A DNA stretch of 64,000 nucleotides from Hyphomicrobiales bacterium. Its GTDB lineage: Bacteria; Pseudomonadota; Alphaproteobacteria; Rhizobiales; Rhizobiaceae. A program made the translations under genes and the position numbers. The stretch is taken from contig JAFKJU010000019.1 in the NCBI GenBank assembly GCA_017305935.1, forward strand, positions 1 to 64,000, written 5' to 3'. Below are positions 1 through 7,834 of the stretch, piece by piece. The notes below the pieces were generated by a model. That model saw only the letters and a program-made list of their open reading frames with translations. It did not search any database and had not been told where the DNA came from. Numbering within the stretch: the first letter of the stretch is position 1; the number at the start of each line of letters is the position of its first letter.

Positions 1-625
1 GACGAGGTAGTAGGTCGCCGTGGTCGTCGTCGTGCCGCTTGGCTGCGTAACGGTCGTGCCCTTGGTCAGCAGGCCGTTTTCACCGGTCTTGTCATCGATC
101 AGAACCGACTTCGAGGTGTCGTAGCTGATCGTCTTGATCGAAACCGTACAGTCGGCGGCGCGAACGAAGGAGCCGACCATCTGCTTGGTGCCGGCTGCCT
201 GGGTCGCGCTCGAAGCGGAATACAGCCAGTTTTCACCATTGAAGGACGAGGACTGGGAGATCGAGCCGAGCTGGTTCTTCAGTTCGGTCAGTTCCTTGTT
301 GATCTTGTCCTTGTCGACGCCCGGTTCGCGCGCGGCGACGAGCTTCTTCTTGATTTCGGAGACGACGTCGATGGCTGCGCTCAAACCGGTGTAAGCCGTG
401 TCGGTCTTGGCCGATGCCATGCCGATGGCGTCCTGAACGGCGCCGAGAGCCTTGTTGTCCGAACGCATGGTGGTGGCGATCGACCAGTAGGCGGCGTTGT
501 CGGATGCAGCGCCGACCTTGAGGCCCGACGAAATCGTCGCCTGGGTCTTTTGCATGCTGTTGTTGATGGAACGCAGCGTGTTGAGTGCTGAAATCGCCGA
601 GGCGTTTGTGACGATGCTGGTCATG
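1..625 (-). CDS. Flagellin, N-terminal part (cut by window edge)
   Basis: Filament subunit exported by the flagellar type III system and polymerised outside the cell. Reading leftward from the ATG at 623-625 the frame stays open to the window edge (about 208 residues). It begins MTSIVTNASAISAL and continues with NTLRSINNSMQKTQATISSG and the SDNAAYWSIATTMRSD block, the conserved N-terminal D0/D1 helix of flagellins. An AAAGGGA Shine-Dalgarno lies 6-7 bases upstream. Rhizobia carry several flagellin paralogues (flaA-D), so the exact paralogue cannot be assigned. It is separated from fliP by about 260 bases and so probably has its own late-class promoter. The C-terminal D0 domain lies outside the window. 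Confidence 0.95.
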
Positions 626-886
626 GGATTGTCCCTTTGAGTACGCAAAAACAAAGATGAGGGACATACCGGACTGAATATTTACCGGTGATGACGGCTC
701 GGCTTCATGCCACTCGGTTTCGTTTTTTACGTGAAACCAAACCCGTCATGTGAGGATCAAACTAGCCCTCACATCTTGCAAATCAATTAACTTCGCAACC
801 TCGCAAAAATCACCCCGATTTATGGTTAACAATACGTATACGCCGGGAAGCCAGCGTAACGCTTTAGAACAAGTCTTTGAAATAAA
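626..886 (-). promoter_or_regulatory. Flagellin upstream region
   Basis: About 260 noncoding bases between the flagellin start and the fliP stop, both read leftward. It must hold the flagellin promoter. I see an ACCGG...CCGGT dyad near 668-692 but no promoter consensus I can defend. Confidence 0.4.
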
Positions 887-1624
887 TCAGGAAAAAGAGC
901 GGACCAGACTGCCGACCAGAAGGTTCCAGCCGTCGATCAGCACGAAGAACAGGATCTTGAACGGCAGGGAAATGGAGGTCGGCGGCAGCATCATCATGCC
1001 CATGGCCATGGTGATCGTCGCCACGATCAGGTCGATGACCAGGAAAGGCAGGATGATCAGGAAGCCGATCTCGAAACCGCGGCGGATTTCCGAAATCATG
1101 AAGGCGGGCACGAGGACGCGGTAATCCACCTTCTCGTTGGTGACCACGCTCTGGCCGCGCTCGCGGGCGATATCCATGAACAACGCCATGTCCTTTTCGC
1201 GGGTGTTGGCGGTCATGAAGGCGCGGAAGGGTTCGGCGATGCGTTCTACCGCCTGCGCCTCGGTCAACTGGTTCTGCAGCAGCGGCTGCACGCCCTCCTG
1301 CCAGGAGCGGTCAAGCGTCGGGGCCATGACGTAGAAGGTCATGAACAAAGACAGGCTGAGCAGGATCATGTTCGACGGCGTCGTCGCCAGACCCATGCCG
1401 GAGCGCAGGATCGAGAAGGCGATGACGAAACGCGGGAAACTCGTGACCATCACCAGGATGCCCGGCGCGATCGACAGCACGGTCAGGAGGCCGAAGGTGC
1501 GGATGATCCACGCCGCCGCCGAGCCGTCGACCGGGATGTTCAACAGGTCGGTCGGCAATTGCTGGGCAAGCGCGATGCCCGGCAACGCCATCATGACGCC
1601 GAAGAGGGATAGAAATCGAATCAT
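887..1624 (-). CDS. fliP: Flagellar type III export gate protein FliP
   Basis: Integral membrane core of the flagellar export gate (FliP5FliQ4FliR1), through which rod, hook and filament proteins leave the cytoplasm. The 245-residue product has the usual length. It shows a cleavable N-terminal segment (MIRFLSLFGVMMALPGIALA), then the family signatures SFPRFVIAFSILRSGMG, FMTFYVMAPT and, in the C-terminal half, FMISEIRRGFEIGFLIILPF and MMMLPPTSISLPFKILFFVL. ATG at 1622-1624 overlaps the fliL stop by 4 bases (ATGA), so translation is probably coupled. It is the last gene of the leftward flgB-fliP run. Identification is secure from the motifs. Confidence 0.98.
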   Translation of the reverse strand: MIRFLSLFGVMMALPGIALAQQLPTDLLNIPVDGSAAAWIIRTFGLLTVLSIAPGILVMVTSFPRFVIAFSILRSGMGLATTPSNMILLSLSLFMTFYVMAPTLDRSWQEGVQPLLQNQLTEAQAVERIAEPFRAFMTANTREKDMALFMDIARERGQSVVTNEKVDYRVLVPAFMISEIRRGFEIGFLIILPFLVIDLIVATITMAMGMMMLPPTSISLPFKILFFVLIDGWNLLVGSLVRSFS

Positions 1625-2151
1625 TCGATCACAAAGGTCCTGAACATGACCTTGGTTACCCGTCCCTGGGAGCGCAGGTCAACACGCTCCTGAATGTCAT
1701 CCCGAAGATACTGGAAGCCGCGAGGCCCCTCGATCTGCTGCAGCGACACGGTGCGCAGATAGGAGAGGATGTCCTGATGCACGTCCTCCGAAACCTTCAC
1801 GTCCGGCTTGTCCTTGAACATCAAGGCGACTTCGAGGCGGACCCAGTTTTCGGAGGGATAGGAGAGGTTGGTGGTGATCGGTTCGAGCTGCACGACGCCG
1901 TTCTCGGCGGTCGAGATATGCGGCAGCCCCTCCCCTTCCTTCTTCTCGCCCTTCTTGCCTTCGGCGGCGGCCTTGGCTTGCTCGGCCGCTTTTTCCGCCG
2001 CGATCGTCGGCTGCAGCTTGTTGGCGAGCATGCCGCCGATGAACCAGCCGCCGCCGGCGCCGAGCGCCGTCACGACGACGATCGCCAGGATCGCGGGCAT
2101 TGCGCCGCCCTTCTTCTTGGGGGCTTCGTCCTTTTTTTCCGCGTCCGCCAT
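1621..2151 (-). CDS. fliL: Flagellar basal body-associated protein FliL
   Basis: Single-pass inner-membrane protein surrounding the stator units; it supports torque and motor stability. The 176-residue product has a short Lys-rich cytoplasmic start (MADAEKKDEAPKKKGG), one membrane helix (about residues 18-45, AILAIVVVTALGAGGGWFIGG is its core), a charged linker rich in Lys and Glu, and a periplasmic domain with NLSYPSENWVRLEVALMF and a C-terminus GRVTKVMFRTFVIE typical of FliL. It lies between flgH and fliP as in Sinorhizobium. ATG 2149-2151; its stop overlaps fliP. Confidence 0.96.
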   Translation of the reverse strand: MADAEKKDEAPKKKGGAMPAILAIVVVTALGAGGGWFIGGMLANKLQPTIAAEKAAEQAKAAAEGKKGEKKEGEGLPHISTAENGVVQLEPITTNLSYPSENWVRLEVALMFKDKPDVKVSEDVHQDILSYLRTVSLQQIEGPRGFQYLRDDIQERVDLRSQGRVTKVMFRTFVIE

Positions 2152-2215
2152 GGATCACCTGCTGTCGTCTTCGGGGAAGCGCGCCCGGCCCCCGGGCGCG
2201 CCGTCTTCTTGGGGA

Positions 2216-2926
2216 TCAGATCGGCGAGAACAGGTCGACCGCCTGCTGGCCGACCGGCGGCTGCTGCACTTCGGTCAGGCGGCCACGGCCGCCATAGGAG
2301 ATGCGCGCCTCGGCGATCTTGTCGTAGGAGATGATGTTCTTGGCATCGACATCCTGCGGCCGGACGATGCCGGCGACGTTGAGAATGCGGATCTCGTGGT
2401 TGACGCGCACTTCCTGGGAGCCGCTGATCACCAGATTGCCGTTTTCGAGAACGCCGGTAACGACCGCCGCGACCAGCAGGGTCAGCTTTTCCGAGCGCTT
2501 GGTCGAGCCCTTGCCCTGGCTGTCGGTATCGGAATTGTAGCCGATCTTGGAATCGCTTTCCGGCGTCCAGCCGAAGATCTGCGCGCCCACCTTCCAGCCG
2601 ATATTGCTCTTGTTCTGGCGGTTGCGCTGGGTCTCGTTGTCGAAATCGGCCTTGTCGTTGATCTGGATGTTGACCGTCATGATGTCGCCGACATTGATGG
2701 CGCGCGCGTCCTTGAACAGGGCGGCCTGCGAATCGTGCCACAACGAATAGCCGCTGGACATGGCCGCCGGCTGCTTCGGATACATCGCCATCTGCGCGGT
2801 CTGGCCATATTGCAAGCCGCTGCCGATCGGGCTCATCGAAGGCGCGTTGCCGATTTCCTTCACCGTCTGGCTCTGGCAGCCGGCGAGCAGGCCGGCGGCC
2901 AGCAGGGCGAAAATGGGCTTGTTCAT
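2216..2926 (-). CDS. flgH: Flagellar L-ring lipoprotein FlgH
   Basis: Outer-membrane L-ring subunit that, with the P-ring, forms the bushing around the rod. I place the start at ATG 2924-2926, giving 236 residues with a lipoprotein signal (MNKPIFALLAAGLLAGC, lipobox LLAGC, acylated Cys17). A longer open frame upstream reads Arg/Pro-rich antisense-like sequence and is not credible. Family motifs follow: SLWHDSQAALFKD, NVGDIMTVNIQINDKADFDN, LTLLVAAVVTGVLENGNL and ILNVAGIVRPQDVDAKNIIS. The start overlaps the motE stop by 4 bases (2923-2926), which supports this start choice. Confidence 0.97.
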   Translation of the reverse strand: MNKPIFALLAAGLLAGCQSQTVKEIGNAPSMSPIGSGLQYGQTAQMAMYPKQPAAMSSGYSLWHDSQAALFKDARAINVGDIMTVNIQINDKADFDNETQRNRQNKSNIGWKVGAQIFGWTPESDSKIGYNSDTDSQGKGSTKRSEKLTLLVAAVVTGVLENGNLVISGSQEVRVNHEIRILNVAGIVRPQDVDAKNIISYDKIAEARISYGGRGRLTEVQQPPVGQQAVDLFSPI

Positions 2927-3462
2927 GACGGATCCTTCGAAGTGGTCGGGTCTGCCGCCTGCGACATGATCGAGGCGACCATGGCGGCCTTTTGCGGCTC
3001 CATCTCGGCCAGGATCAGGCCCGACTGGCGCGCCGGCAGGCGCATGACGATGGCGGCGGCGAGGATGGGATTCATTTCGGCGAGCTGCGGCGCGGCGGCA
3101 TCGGCCTTCATCGTCTTGAAGACGTCGACGAGGCTGGCTTCGGCCCGCTTCATGAAGTCGTTGCGGCGCTTCAGCCAGTCCTCGTATTCGGCGCGGCGCT
3201 TGTCGAGCTCGGCCATGCGGGCATCGACATCCGCCTGCAGCTTCTCCAGGTCCTGCTTCTGCAGCAGGTAGCGCTGGTCGCGGGCGGCATCGGCGATGTT
3301 GGAGCAATATTGCTTGATCTCGTCCTGCGAACTCATCTCGGTCAGCGGCTTGATATGTTCCTGCGCGAAGGCGCCGGGAATGGCTGCGCCGGCGAGCAGG
3401 CAGGCGCTGAGCAGCAACCGGAAGCGCAGCGTGGTCTTCTTCCTGAAAATTACGGATGTCAT
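2923..3462 (-). CDS. motE: Periplasmic motility chaperone MotE-like protein
   Basis: In Sinorhizobium meliloti MotE is a periplasmic chaperone specific for the motility protein MotC. This 179-residue protein sits in the same place, between flgI and flgH, with 4-base overlaps on both sides. It has an N-terminal signal sequence (LLLSACLLAGAAIPGAFAQ), a coiled-coil stretch (about residues 65-105, rich in KQDLEKLQADVDARMAEL-type heptads), and a C-terminal MgtE-N-like helical repeat (LAEMNPILAAAIVMRLPARQ, ILAEMEPQKAA). Two cysteines are visible in the sequence (one in the signal peptide, one in YCSNIADAA). The assignment rests on position plus domain layout. Confidence 0.88.
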   Translation of the reverse strand: MTSVIFRKKTTLRFRLLLSACLLAGAAIPGAFAQEHIKPLTEMSSQDEIKQYCSNIADAARDQRYLLQKQDLEKLQADVDARMAELDKRRAEYEDWLKRRNDFMKRAEASLVDVFKTMKADAAAPQLAEMNPILAAAIVMRLPARQSGLILAEMEPQKAAMVASIMSQAADPTTSKDPS

Positions 3463-4577
3463 TGGACCACCAGCTCCGCCTGCAATGCGCCGGCCTGTTT
3501 GATGCCCTGAAGAATGGAGATGATGCCGTCCGGCTTGACGCCGATGCTGTTGAGGCCGTTGACCAGCGTGCGCAGGTCGGGACCGTTGAGCACCGCGACC
3601 TTGTCGCCGGTCTTCTGGGTGACGATGTCGGTCTGCGGCTGCACCGCGGTTACGCCGCGCGAAAAGGGCTCGGGCTGGATGATCTGCGGCGTCTCGGTGA
3701 CCTGAACGGTCAGCGTACCGTAGCTGACGGCGACCTTGGAGACACGCACGTCGGCGCCGATGACGATGGTGCCGGTGCGTTCGTTGACCACGACCTTGGC
3801 CGGCGTGTCGGTCTCGACGACCAGGTTCTCGATGTCGGCCATCAGGCGGGTGAGATCGGCCGAGGCCGGCTTCATCACCGCGACCACCTGGGAATCGCGT
3901 GCTTCCGCGATGGCATTGCCGAAATGACGGCGGCCATAGGCGTTGACGGCATCGGCGATGGTGACGGCGGTGGTGAAATCCGGGTTGCGCAGCTGCAGCA
4001 CCAGATTGACCGAATCCTTGAATTTCGAGGGCAGCTCGCGCTCGATAATGGCGCCGTTGGCGACGCGGCCGGCGGTGGTGACGCCTTCCTGGACGCTGGC
4101 CGCCTGTCCCTGCGCCGAGAAGCCGGAAACGACGACCGAGCCTTGGGCCACGGCATAGATCTGGCCGTCGGCGCCCGAGAGCGAGGTCATGACCAGCGTG
4201 CCGCCGCGCAGCGAGGTGGCGTCGCCGAGCGAGCTGACGGAAATGTCGATGCGGCTGCCGGGGCTGGCAAAGGGCGGCAACGTGGCGGTGACCATGACGG
4301 CGGCGGTGTTCTTCGCGCTCGACTGGCCGCCCTGCGTGGAAATGCCGAGATTCTGCAGCATGGCGCGCATGGACTGTTCGGTGAACGGCGAGGAGCGCAG
4401 GCTGTCGCCGGTGCCCTGCAGGCCAACGATCAGGCCATAGCCGATCAACTGGTTGTCGCGGCCGGCCTGCAATGCGGCGATGTCCTTGATTCGCGAGGAG
4501 ACCGCGCCGGCGGGAGCCGCGACGAGCAGGCCCGCCGCCACCGACAGGATCGTCAAAAGGAAACCGAATTTCTTCAT
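3459..4577 (-). CDS. flgI: Flagellar P-ring protein FlgI
   Basis: Periplasmic P-ring subunit around the distal rod. ATG at 4575-4577 gives 372 residues, the normal family length, and a clear Sec signal (MKKFGFLLTILSVAAGLLVA, then APAGA). The mature start reads VSSRIKDIAALQAGRDNQLI, followed by GYGLIVGLQGTGDSL and TLPPFASPGSRIDISVSSLG, all FlgI hallmarks. Longer upstream reading in this frame is antisense-like. The gene overlaps flgA and motE by 4 bases each, so the three are probably translated in a coupled manner. Confidence 0.97.
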   Translation of the reverse strand: MKKFGFLLTILSVAAGLLVAAPAGAVSSRIKDIAALQAGRDNQLIGYGLIVGLQGTGDSLRSSPFTEQSMRAMLQNLGISTQGGQSSAKNTAAVMVTATLPPFASPGSRIDISVSSLGDATSLRGGTLVMTSLSGADGQIYAVAQGSVVVSGFSAQGQAASVQEGVTTAGRVANGAIIERELPSKFKDSVNLVLQLRNPDFTTAVTIADAVNAYGRRHFGNAIAEARDSQVVAVMKPASADLTRLMADIENLVVETDTPAKVVVNERTGTIVIGADVRVSKVAVSYGTLTVQVTETPQIIQPEPFSRGVTAVQPQTDIVTQKTGDKVAVLNGPDLRTLVNGLNSIGVKPDGIISILQGIKQAGALQAELVVQ

Positions 4578-5050
4578 TTGGCCACCACGTGGATTGTCCC
4601 GTCCTGCATTACCGTGCCGTTGACGATGACGCCGGAATCGAGATTGCGCACACGGATGACATCGCCGATGGCGGCATCCGCGAGCGGACTGCCGGCCGCA
4701 GAGATCACCAGCGTGCCGAGCTGGAAGGTGAGGCGCACATTCGAGCCGCGCGTCACCGCATAGGGTTCGCGCAGCGACGAGAGCTGGATGGTGCGACCTG
4801 GCAGCAGGGTGCGTTTCGACACCATGCCCTGAACCTCCGCCACACTGCGCGCGTAGCCGCCGGCCAGGTTGGGATTGGTGACCTCGACTTCCTGCACGCG
4901 GGAAGCGGCGATTTCCTCGCCCGGATAGATGATCGAGGTCGGTACGACGGCGAAGCCCATCTCGGCGCATGCCGGGCCGGCGACGGCGGCAAGGGCCGCC
5001 GCCAGACCGAAGACGGCCGCCTTGATCGAATTCTCGCGGCGAAACATCAT
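4574..5050 (-). CDS. flgA: Flagellar P-ring assembly chaperone FlgA
   Basis: Periplasmic chaperone for FlgI assembly into the P-ring. The 158-residue protein carries a signal peptide (residues about 1-29, ending GPACA), then an SAF-type domain with IYPGEEIAASRVQEVEV, the strand LLPGRTIQLSSLREPYAV, NVRLTFQLGTLVISAAG and a C-terminal DVIRVRNLDSGVIVNGTVM. This C-terminal core is the most conserved part of FlgA. It is shorter than enterobacterial FlgA (about 220 residues), which is usual in alphaproteobacteria. A gap of 19 bases separates it from flgG. Confidence 0.95.
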   Translation of the reverse strand: MMFRRENSIKAAVFGLAAALAAVAGPACAEMGFAVVPTSIIYPGEEIAASRVQEVEVTNPNLAGGYARSVAEVQGMVSKRTLLPGRTIQLSSLREPYAVTRGSNVRLTFQLGTLVISAAGSPLADAAIGDVIRVRNLDSGVIVNGTVMQDGTIHVVAK

Positions 5051-5069
5051 GTTTGCCTCACCTTTCGGT

Positions 5070-5858
5070 TTACTTCAGGTTCTTGCTGACGATCGACGCC
5101 ATTTCGTCGGCGGTGTTGATCACCTTGGAGTTCATTTCATAGGCGCGCTGCGCCGAGATCAGCTCGGTGATTTCCTTGACCGGATCGACGTTGGAGCTTT
5201 CCAGATAGTTCTGCTTGAGGTAGCCGAAGCCCGGATCGTCGGGAGTCGCGACGATCGGGTCGCCCGACGCGGCGGTCTGCTGGAACAGGTTGTCGCCGAG
5301 CGGCTGCAGTCCGGCCTCGTTGGCGAAGTTGGCGACGGTCAGCTGGCCGACCGTCTGGAATTCCGAGGAATTGCCGATACGGACATTGACCTGGCCGGAA
5401 CGGTTGATCTGGACTTCGCTGGCGTCAGTCGGGATGGTGATGTTGGGCACCACCTGGTTGCCGTCGATGGTGACCAGCTGGCCGGTGCCGTTGGTGTTGA
5501 AGGAGCCGGCGCGGGTGTAGAGCGTGGTGCCGTCGGCGGCCTGGATCTGGAACCAGCCGCGGCCGACGATGGCGACGTCGAGGGGATTTTCCGTCTGCGT
5601 CAGGTTGCCTTGCAGGTGGATGTTGCGCACGGCCGCCGTCTGCACGCCGAGGCCGATATTGGCGCCTTCCGGCACGATCGACTGGTTGGCGCGGTTGGGC
5701 ACGCCCTGGACGCGCTCGGCCTGGTACAACAGGTCGGAAAACTCGGCGCGGGCGCGCTTGTAACCGGTCGTGTTGATGTTGGCGATGTTGTTGGCGATCA
5801 CTTCGAGATTGGTCTGCTGGGCATCCATGCCGGTCGCAGCGATAGCAAGAGCTCTCAT
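5070..5858 (-). CDS. flgG: Flagellar distal rod protein FlgG
   Basis: Distal rod subunit of the flagellar axle, exported by the type III gate. The product is 262 residues, the standard length. The N-terminus [20 protein letters not shown] followed by [20 protein letters not shown] is the rod/hook family signature, and the C-terminal helix [20 protein letters not shown] is equally typical. Internal [12 protein letters not shown] is a FlgG-like core motif. Start ATG 5856-5858 with an AGGACAA-type Shine-Dalgarno just upstream. It follows fliE after 78 bases. Confidence 0.98.
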   Translation of the reverse strand: MRALAIAATGMDAQQTNLEVIANNIANINTTGYKRARAEFSDLLYQAERVQGVPNRANQSIVPEGANIGLGVQTAAVRNIHLQGNLTQTENPLDVAIVGRGWFQIQAADGTTLYTRAGSFNTNGTGQLVTIDGNQVVPNITIPTDASEVQINRSGQVNVRIGNSSEFQTVGQLTVANFANEAGLQPLGDNLFQQTAASGDPIVATPDDPGFGYLKQNYLESSNVDPVKEITELISAQRAYEMNSKVINTADEMASIVSKNLK

Positions 5859-5936
5859 AGCCTATTGTCCTTTAACCTCTGCAGCATTTCCGGACGGAAA
5901 ACCGCGTCACACTTTTTGGGAAATGCCCAGGTCTTG

Positions 5937-6278
5937 TCAGATCTGCATGCGGGTGATGTCGAGGAAGGCGCTGACGATCTTGTCGCGCAGGGCCGTCGCG
6001 GTCTGCAGCGCCTGCTCGCCCTGCATCACCTTGTCGACGACTTCGCGGGTGCTCATCGTGCCCTTGATGCCGGCGAAGGAGGCGGCTTCCGCGCCTTTCA
6101 GATCGGTCATGGCCTTCGTGGCCACGTCGCCGAGAACGTCGCCGAAGCTCAGTCCCGTGGCGGCGCCCGGCGTCGTGCTTTCCTTGGATTTTTCGGTGCC
6201 GGCGATGCCATCGAGCGTCAGCGATCCGATGCCGCGCGTCATGCCGATGGAGCTTACCTGGTTGATAGCATTGATCAT
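5937..6278 (-). CDS. fliE: Flagellar MS ring-rod junction protein FliE
   Basis: Small export substrate joining the MS ring (FliF) to the proximal rod. The 113-residue protein has the usual C-terminal signature: [20 protein letters not shown], then [20 protein letters not shown] and [14 protein letters not shown]. Its ATG overlaps the flgC stop by 4 bases (6275-6278), the order flgB-flgC-fliE being conserved widely. The N-terminal 40 residues are less conserved, as in other FliE proteins. Confidence 0.96.
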   Translation of the reverse strand: MINAINQVSSIGMTRGIGSLTLDGIAGTEKSKESTTPGAATGLSFGDVLGDVATKAMTDLKGAEAASFAGIKGTMSTREVVDKVMQGEQALQTATALRDKIVSAFLDITRMQI

Positions 6279-6694
6279 TGCGATGCCTTGAGAAGATCGA
6301 GCGTGGCGGAGATCAGGTCGCGCGTCTGCTTGATGGTTTGAAGGTTTGCGTCGTAGGAGCGATTGGCCTCGCGCATGTCGGCCATTTCGATGAGCACGTT
6401 GACGTTGGGCACCTTGACGATGCCGCGTTCGTCGGCGGCCGGGTTGCCCGGCTCGTATTCCTCGGTGAATTTCGACTTGTCGACGCCGAGCTTCTTGACG
6501 GTGGCGAGCGTCACGCCGGTGGCGCGGTCCAGCTCGCTGCCGAAGGTCAGCGTCTTGCGGCGATAGGGATCGGCGCCGGGCGTGTCGCCGGTGGAACGGG
6601 CGTTGGCAATGTTTTCGGAGACGATACGCAGACGCGTCGCCTGGGTTTCCAGGCCGCTGCCGGCGATTTTCATAGACGCGGAAAGCGGATCCAT
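6275..6694 (-). CDS. flgC: Flagellar proximal rod protein FlgC
   Basis: Proximal rod subunit. Start chosen at ATG 6692-6694 (139 residues), where the family N-terminus appears ([20 protein letters not shown], then [20 protein letters not shown]). Upstream open frame is not FlgC-like. The C-terminal half holds [20 protein letters not shown] and [20 protein letters not shown], both characteristic. Only 5 bases separate it from the flgB stop. Confidence 0.97.
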   Translation of the reverse strand: MDPLSASMKIAGSGLETQATRLRIVSENIANARSTGDTPGADPYRRKTLTFGSELDRATGVTLATVKKLGVDKSKFTEEYEPGNPAADERGIVKVPNVNVLIEMADMREANRSYDANLQTIKQTRDLISATLDLLKASQ

Positions 6695-6699
6695 CAAAC

Positions 6700-7092
6700 T
6701 TACTTCCTGACTGTGAGCAACATCATGCGGTGGAAGGACTTCACCAGCGCCGCGTTCAGCTCGTACTGGCGCTTGATTTCGCCGGACTTCGACAGTTCCT
6801 CGGCGAGCCCGACCGTATTGCCGGATTCCTGCACGCCGATTTCCTGGTCCAGCTTGGCCTTGACCACATCGACGTCGTCGCTCACCTGCGAGGCATCGGT
6901 CATGTGGCCGGGATTGGTGCGCGCCATGCGCACCGGCGCGGACTGGTCCAGCACCGCCGAGAACGGGGTGACGTCCTTGGCAACGTATTTCGGCGTATTC
7001 GCATTGGCGATATTGGTCGAGACGACTTCCTGGCGCACGGAAAGCCACGACGCCTGGCGGGATGCGAGATCGAACAATTGGATGGGCTGCAT
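6700..7092 (-). CDS. flgB: Flagellar proximal rod protein FlgB
   Basis: Proximal rod subunit and first gene of the flgB-flgC-fliE unit. I choose ATG 7090-7092 (130 residues, [17 protein letters not shown]) because a GGAG element lies about 8 bases upstream; a GTG nine bases earlier would leave the Shine-Dalgarno too close. The signature [20 protein letters not shown] matches FlgB, as does the C-terminal [20 protein letters not shown]. The gene lies downstream of a strong terminator, so transcription probably starts between 7093 and 7223. Confidence 0.96.
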   Translation of the reverse strand: MQPIQLFDLASRQASWLSVRQEVVSTNIANANTPKYVAKDVTPFSAVLDQSAPVRMARTNPGHMTDASQVSDDVDVVKAKLDQEIGVQESGNTVGLAEELSKSGEIKRQYELNAALVKSFHRMMLLTVRK

Positions 7093-7223
7093 ATGCGTCA
7101 CTCCGACTTTTACTGTGGTGACCCTAAGCCGGTAAACTTGCGTCAGACTTACGGAGAAAAAGCCTTGAATTCCGGGCCTCCGCCCGGCCTCGCCAGCCGA
7201 CCGCCCCCATGCGAATCACAACG

Positions 7224-7261
7224 AAAAACCGGGCGCCGCGGGACGCGGCGCCCGGTTTTTT
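7224..7261 (-). terminator. Strong rho-independent terminator
   Basis: Near-perfect hairpin with arms ACCGGGCGCCGC and GCGGCGCCCGGT around a 5-base loop, flanked by A and T runs on both sides, so it can work in either direction. It lies 21 bases past the stop of the unknown gene at 7283-7831 and upstream of flgB, separating the DUF1217-flgF-fliI operon from the flgB operon. Confidence 0.92.
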
Positions 7262-7282
7262 CGGCATTCGCCGACGAAGGGC

Positions 7283-7831
7283 TCAGTTGGCCTGGTAGAC
7301 CTTGCCGTTGGAGGTGACGATCACCCATTTGCCGCTGCGCTGTTCCAGCGTCGCGACGCGGCTTTCGTCGGGAAGGATCGAGCCGACCTTGACCATGTAC
7401 ATGCCGCTGGAATCCTCGATCAGCGCCCGGCCGTTGGCGACATGCAGCAGACGGAAGTCGGTGCGGCCGGGGAATGGCTGGGCCTCCTCCATCTCGCGGT
7501 GCTTCTTCTTGCCCTCGTTGCCCACCGTCGCGGTCGTCAGGTTGTCGAGCGGCTGGGCGGTGTTTGCGGAATTGTCGGTCATCGCCATCGGCGAGACGCT
7601 GAAGACGTTGCGCGGCGGCAGGTCCGGCAGGTCGCGCGTGCCGTCCCAGTTGGCCGAGCGGATGCCGAACTTGTCGGCGTTGAAGAATACGTACCATGGA
7701 AAGAAAGCGGCGGCAGCGGCCAGCACCAGGCCCGACAGCGCCAGCACGCGATCGGTGCCCACCGCGGGCCTGGCGTCGTCGCTGGCGACGACCGGTTCGG
7801 GAACGGGCCTGATTTTCCTCGGTTTACGCAT
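7283..7831 (-). CDS. Uncharacterised bitopic protein of the flagellar cluster
   Basis: A 182-residue protein of unknown function directly after fliI (3-base gap) and before the terminator. An equivalent unknown gene occupies this place in Sinorhizobium motility clusters. Visible layout: basic start (MRKPRKIRP), one membrane helix around residues 29-50 (VLALSGLVLAAAAAFFPWYV), a Pro-rich region, and a C-terminal domain about residues 120-182 with LLHVANGRALIEDSSGMYMV, KVGSILPDESRVATLEQRSG and KWVIVTSNGKVYQAN. That last pattern (vG..lP....V..ieqR.G.WvvvT..G) recalls small periplasmic PilP/GspC-type domains, which is inference only. Start ATG 7829-7831. Confidence 0.85.
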   Translation of the reverse strand: MRKPRKIRPVPEPVVASDDARPAVGTDRVLALSGLVLAAAAAFFPWYVFFNADKFGIRSANWDGTRDLPDLPPRNVFSVSPMAMTDNSANTAQPLDNLTTATVGNEGKKKHREMEEAQPFPGRTDFRLLHVANGRALIEDSSGMYMVKVGSILPDESRVATLEQRSGKWVIVTSNGKVYQAN

Positions 7832-7834
7832 GGT

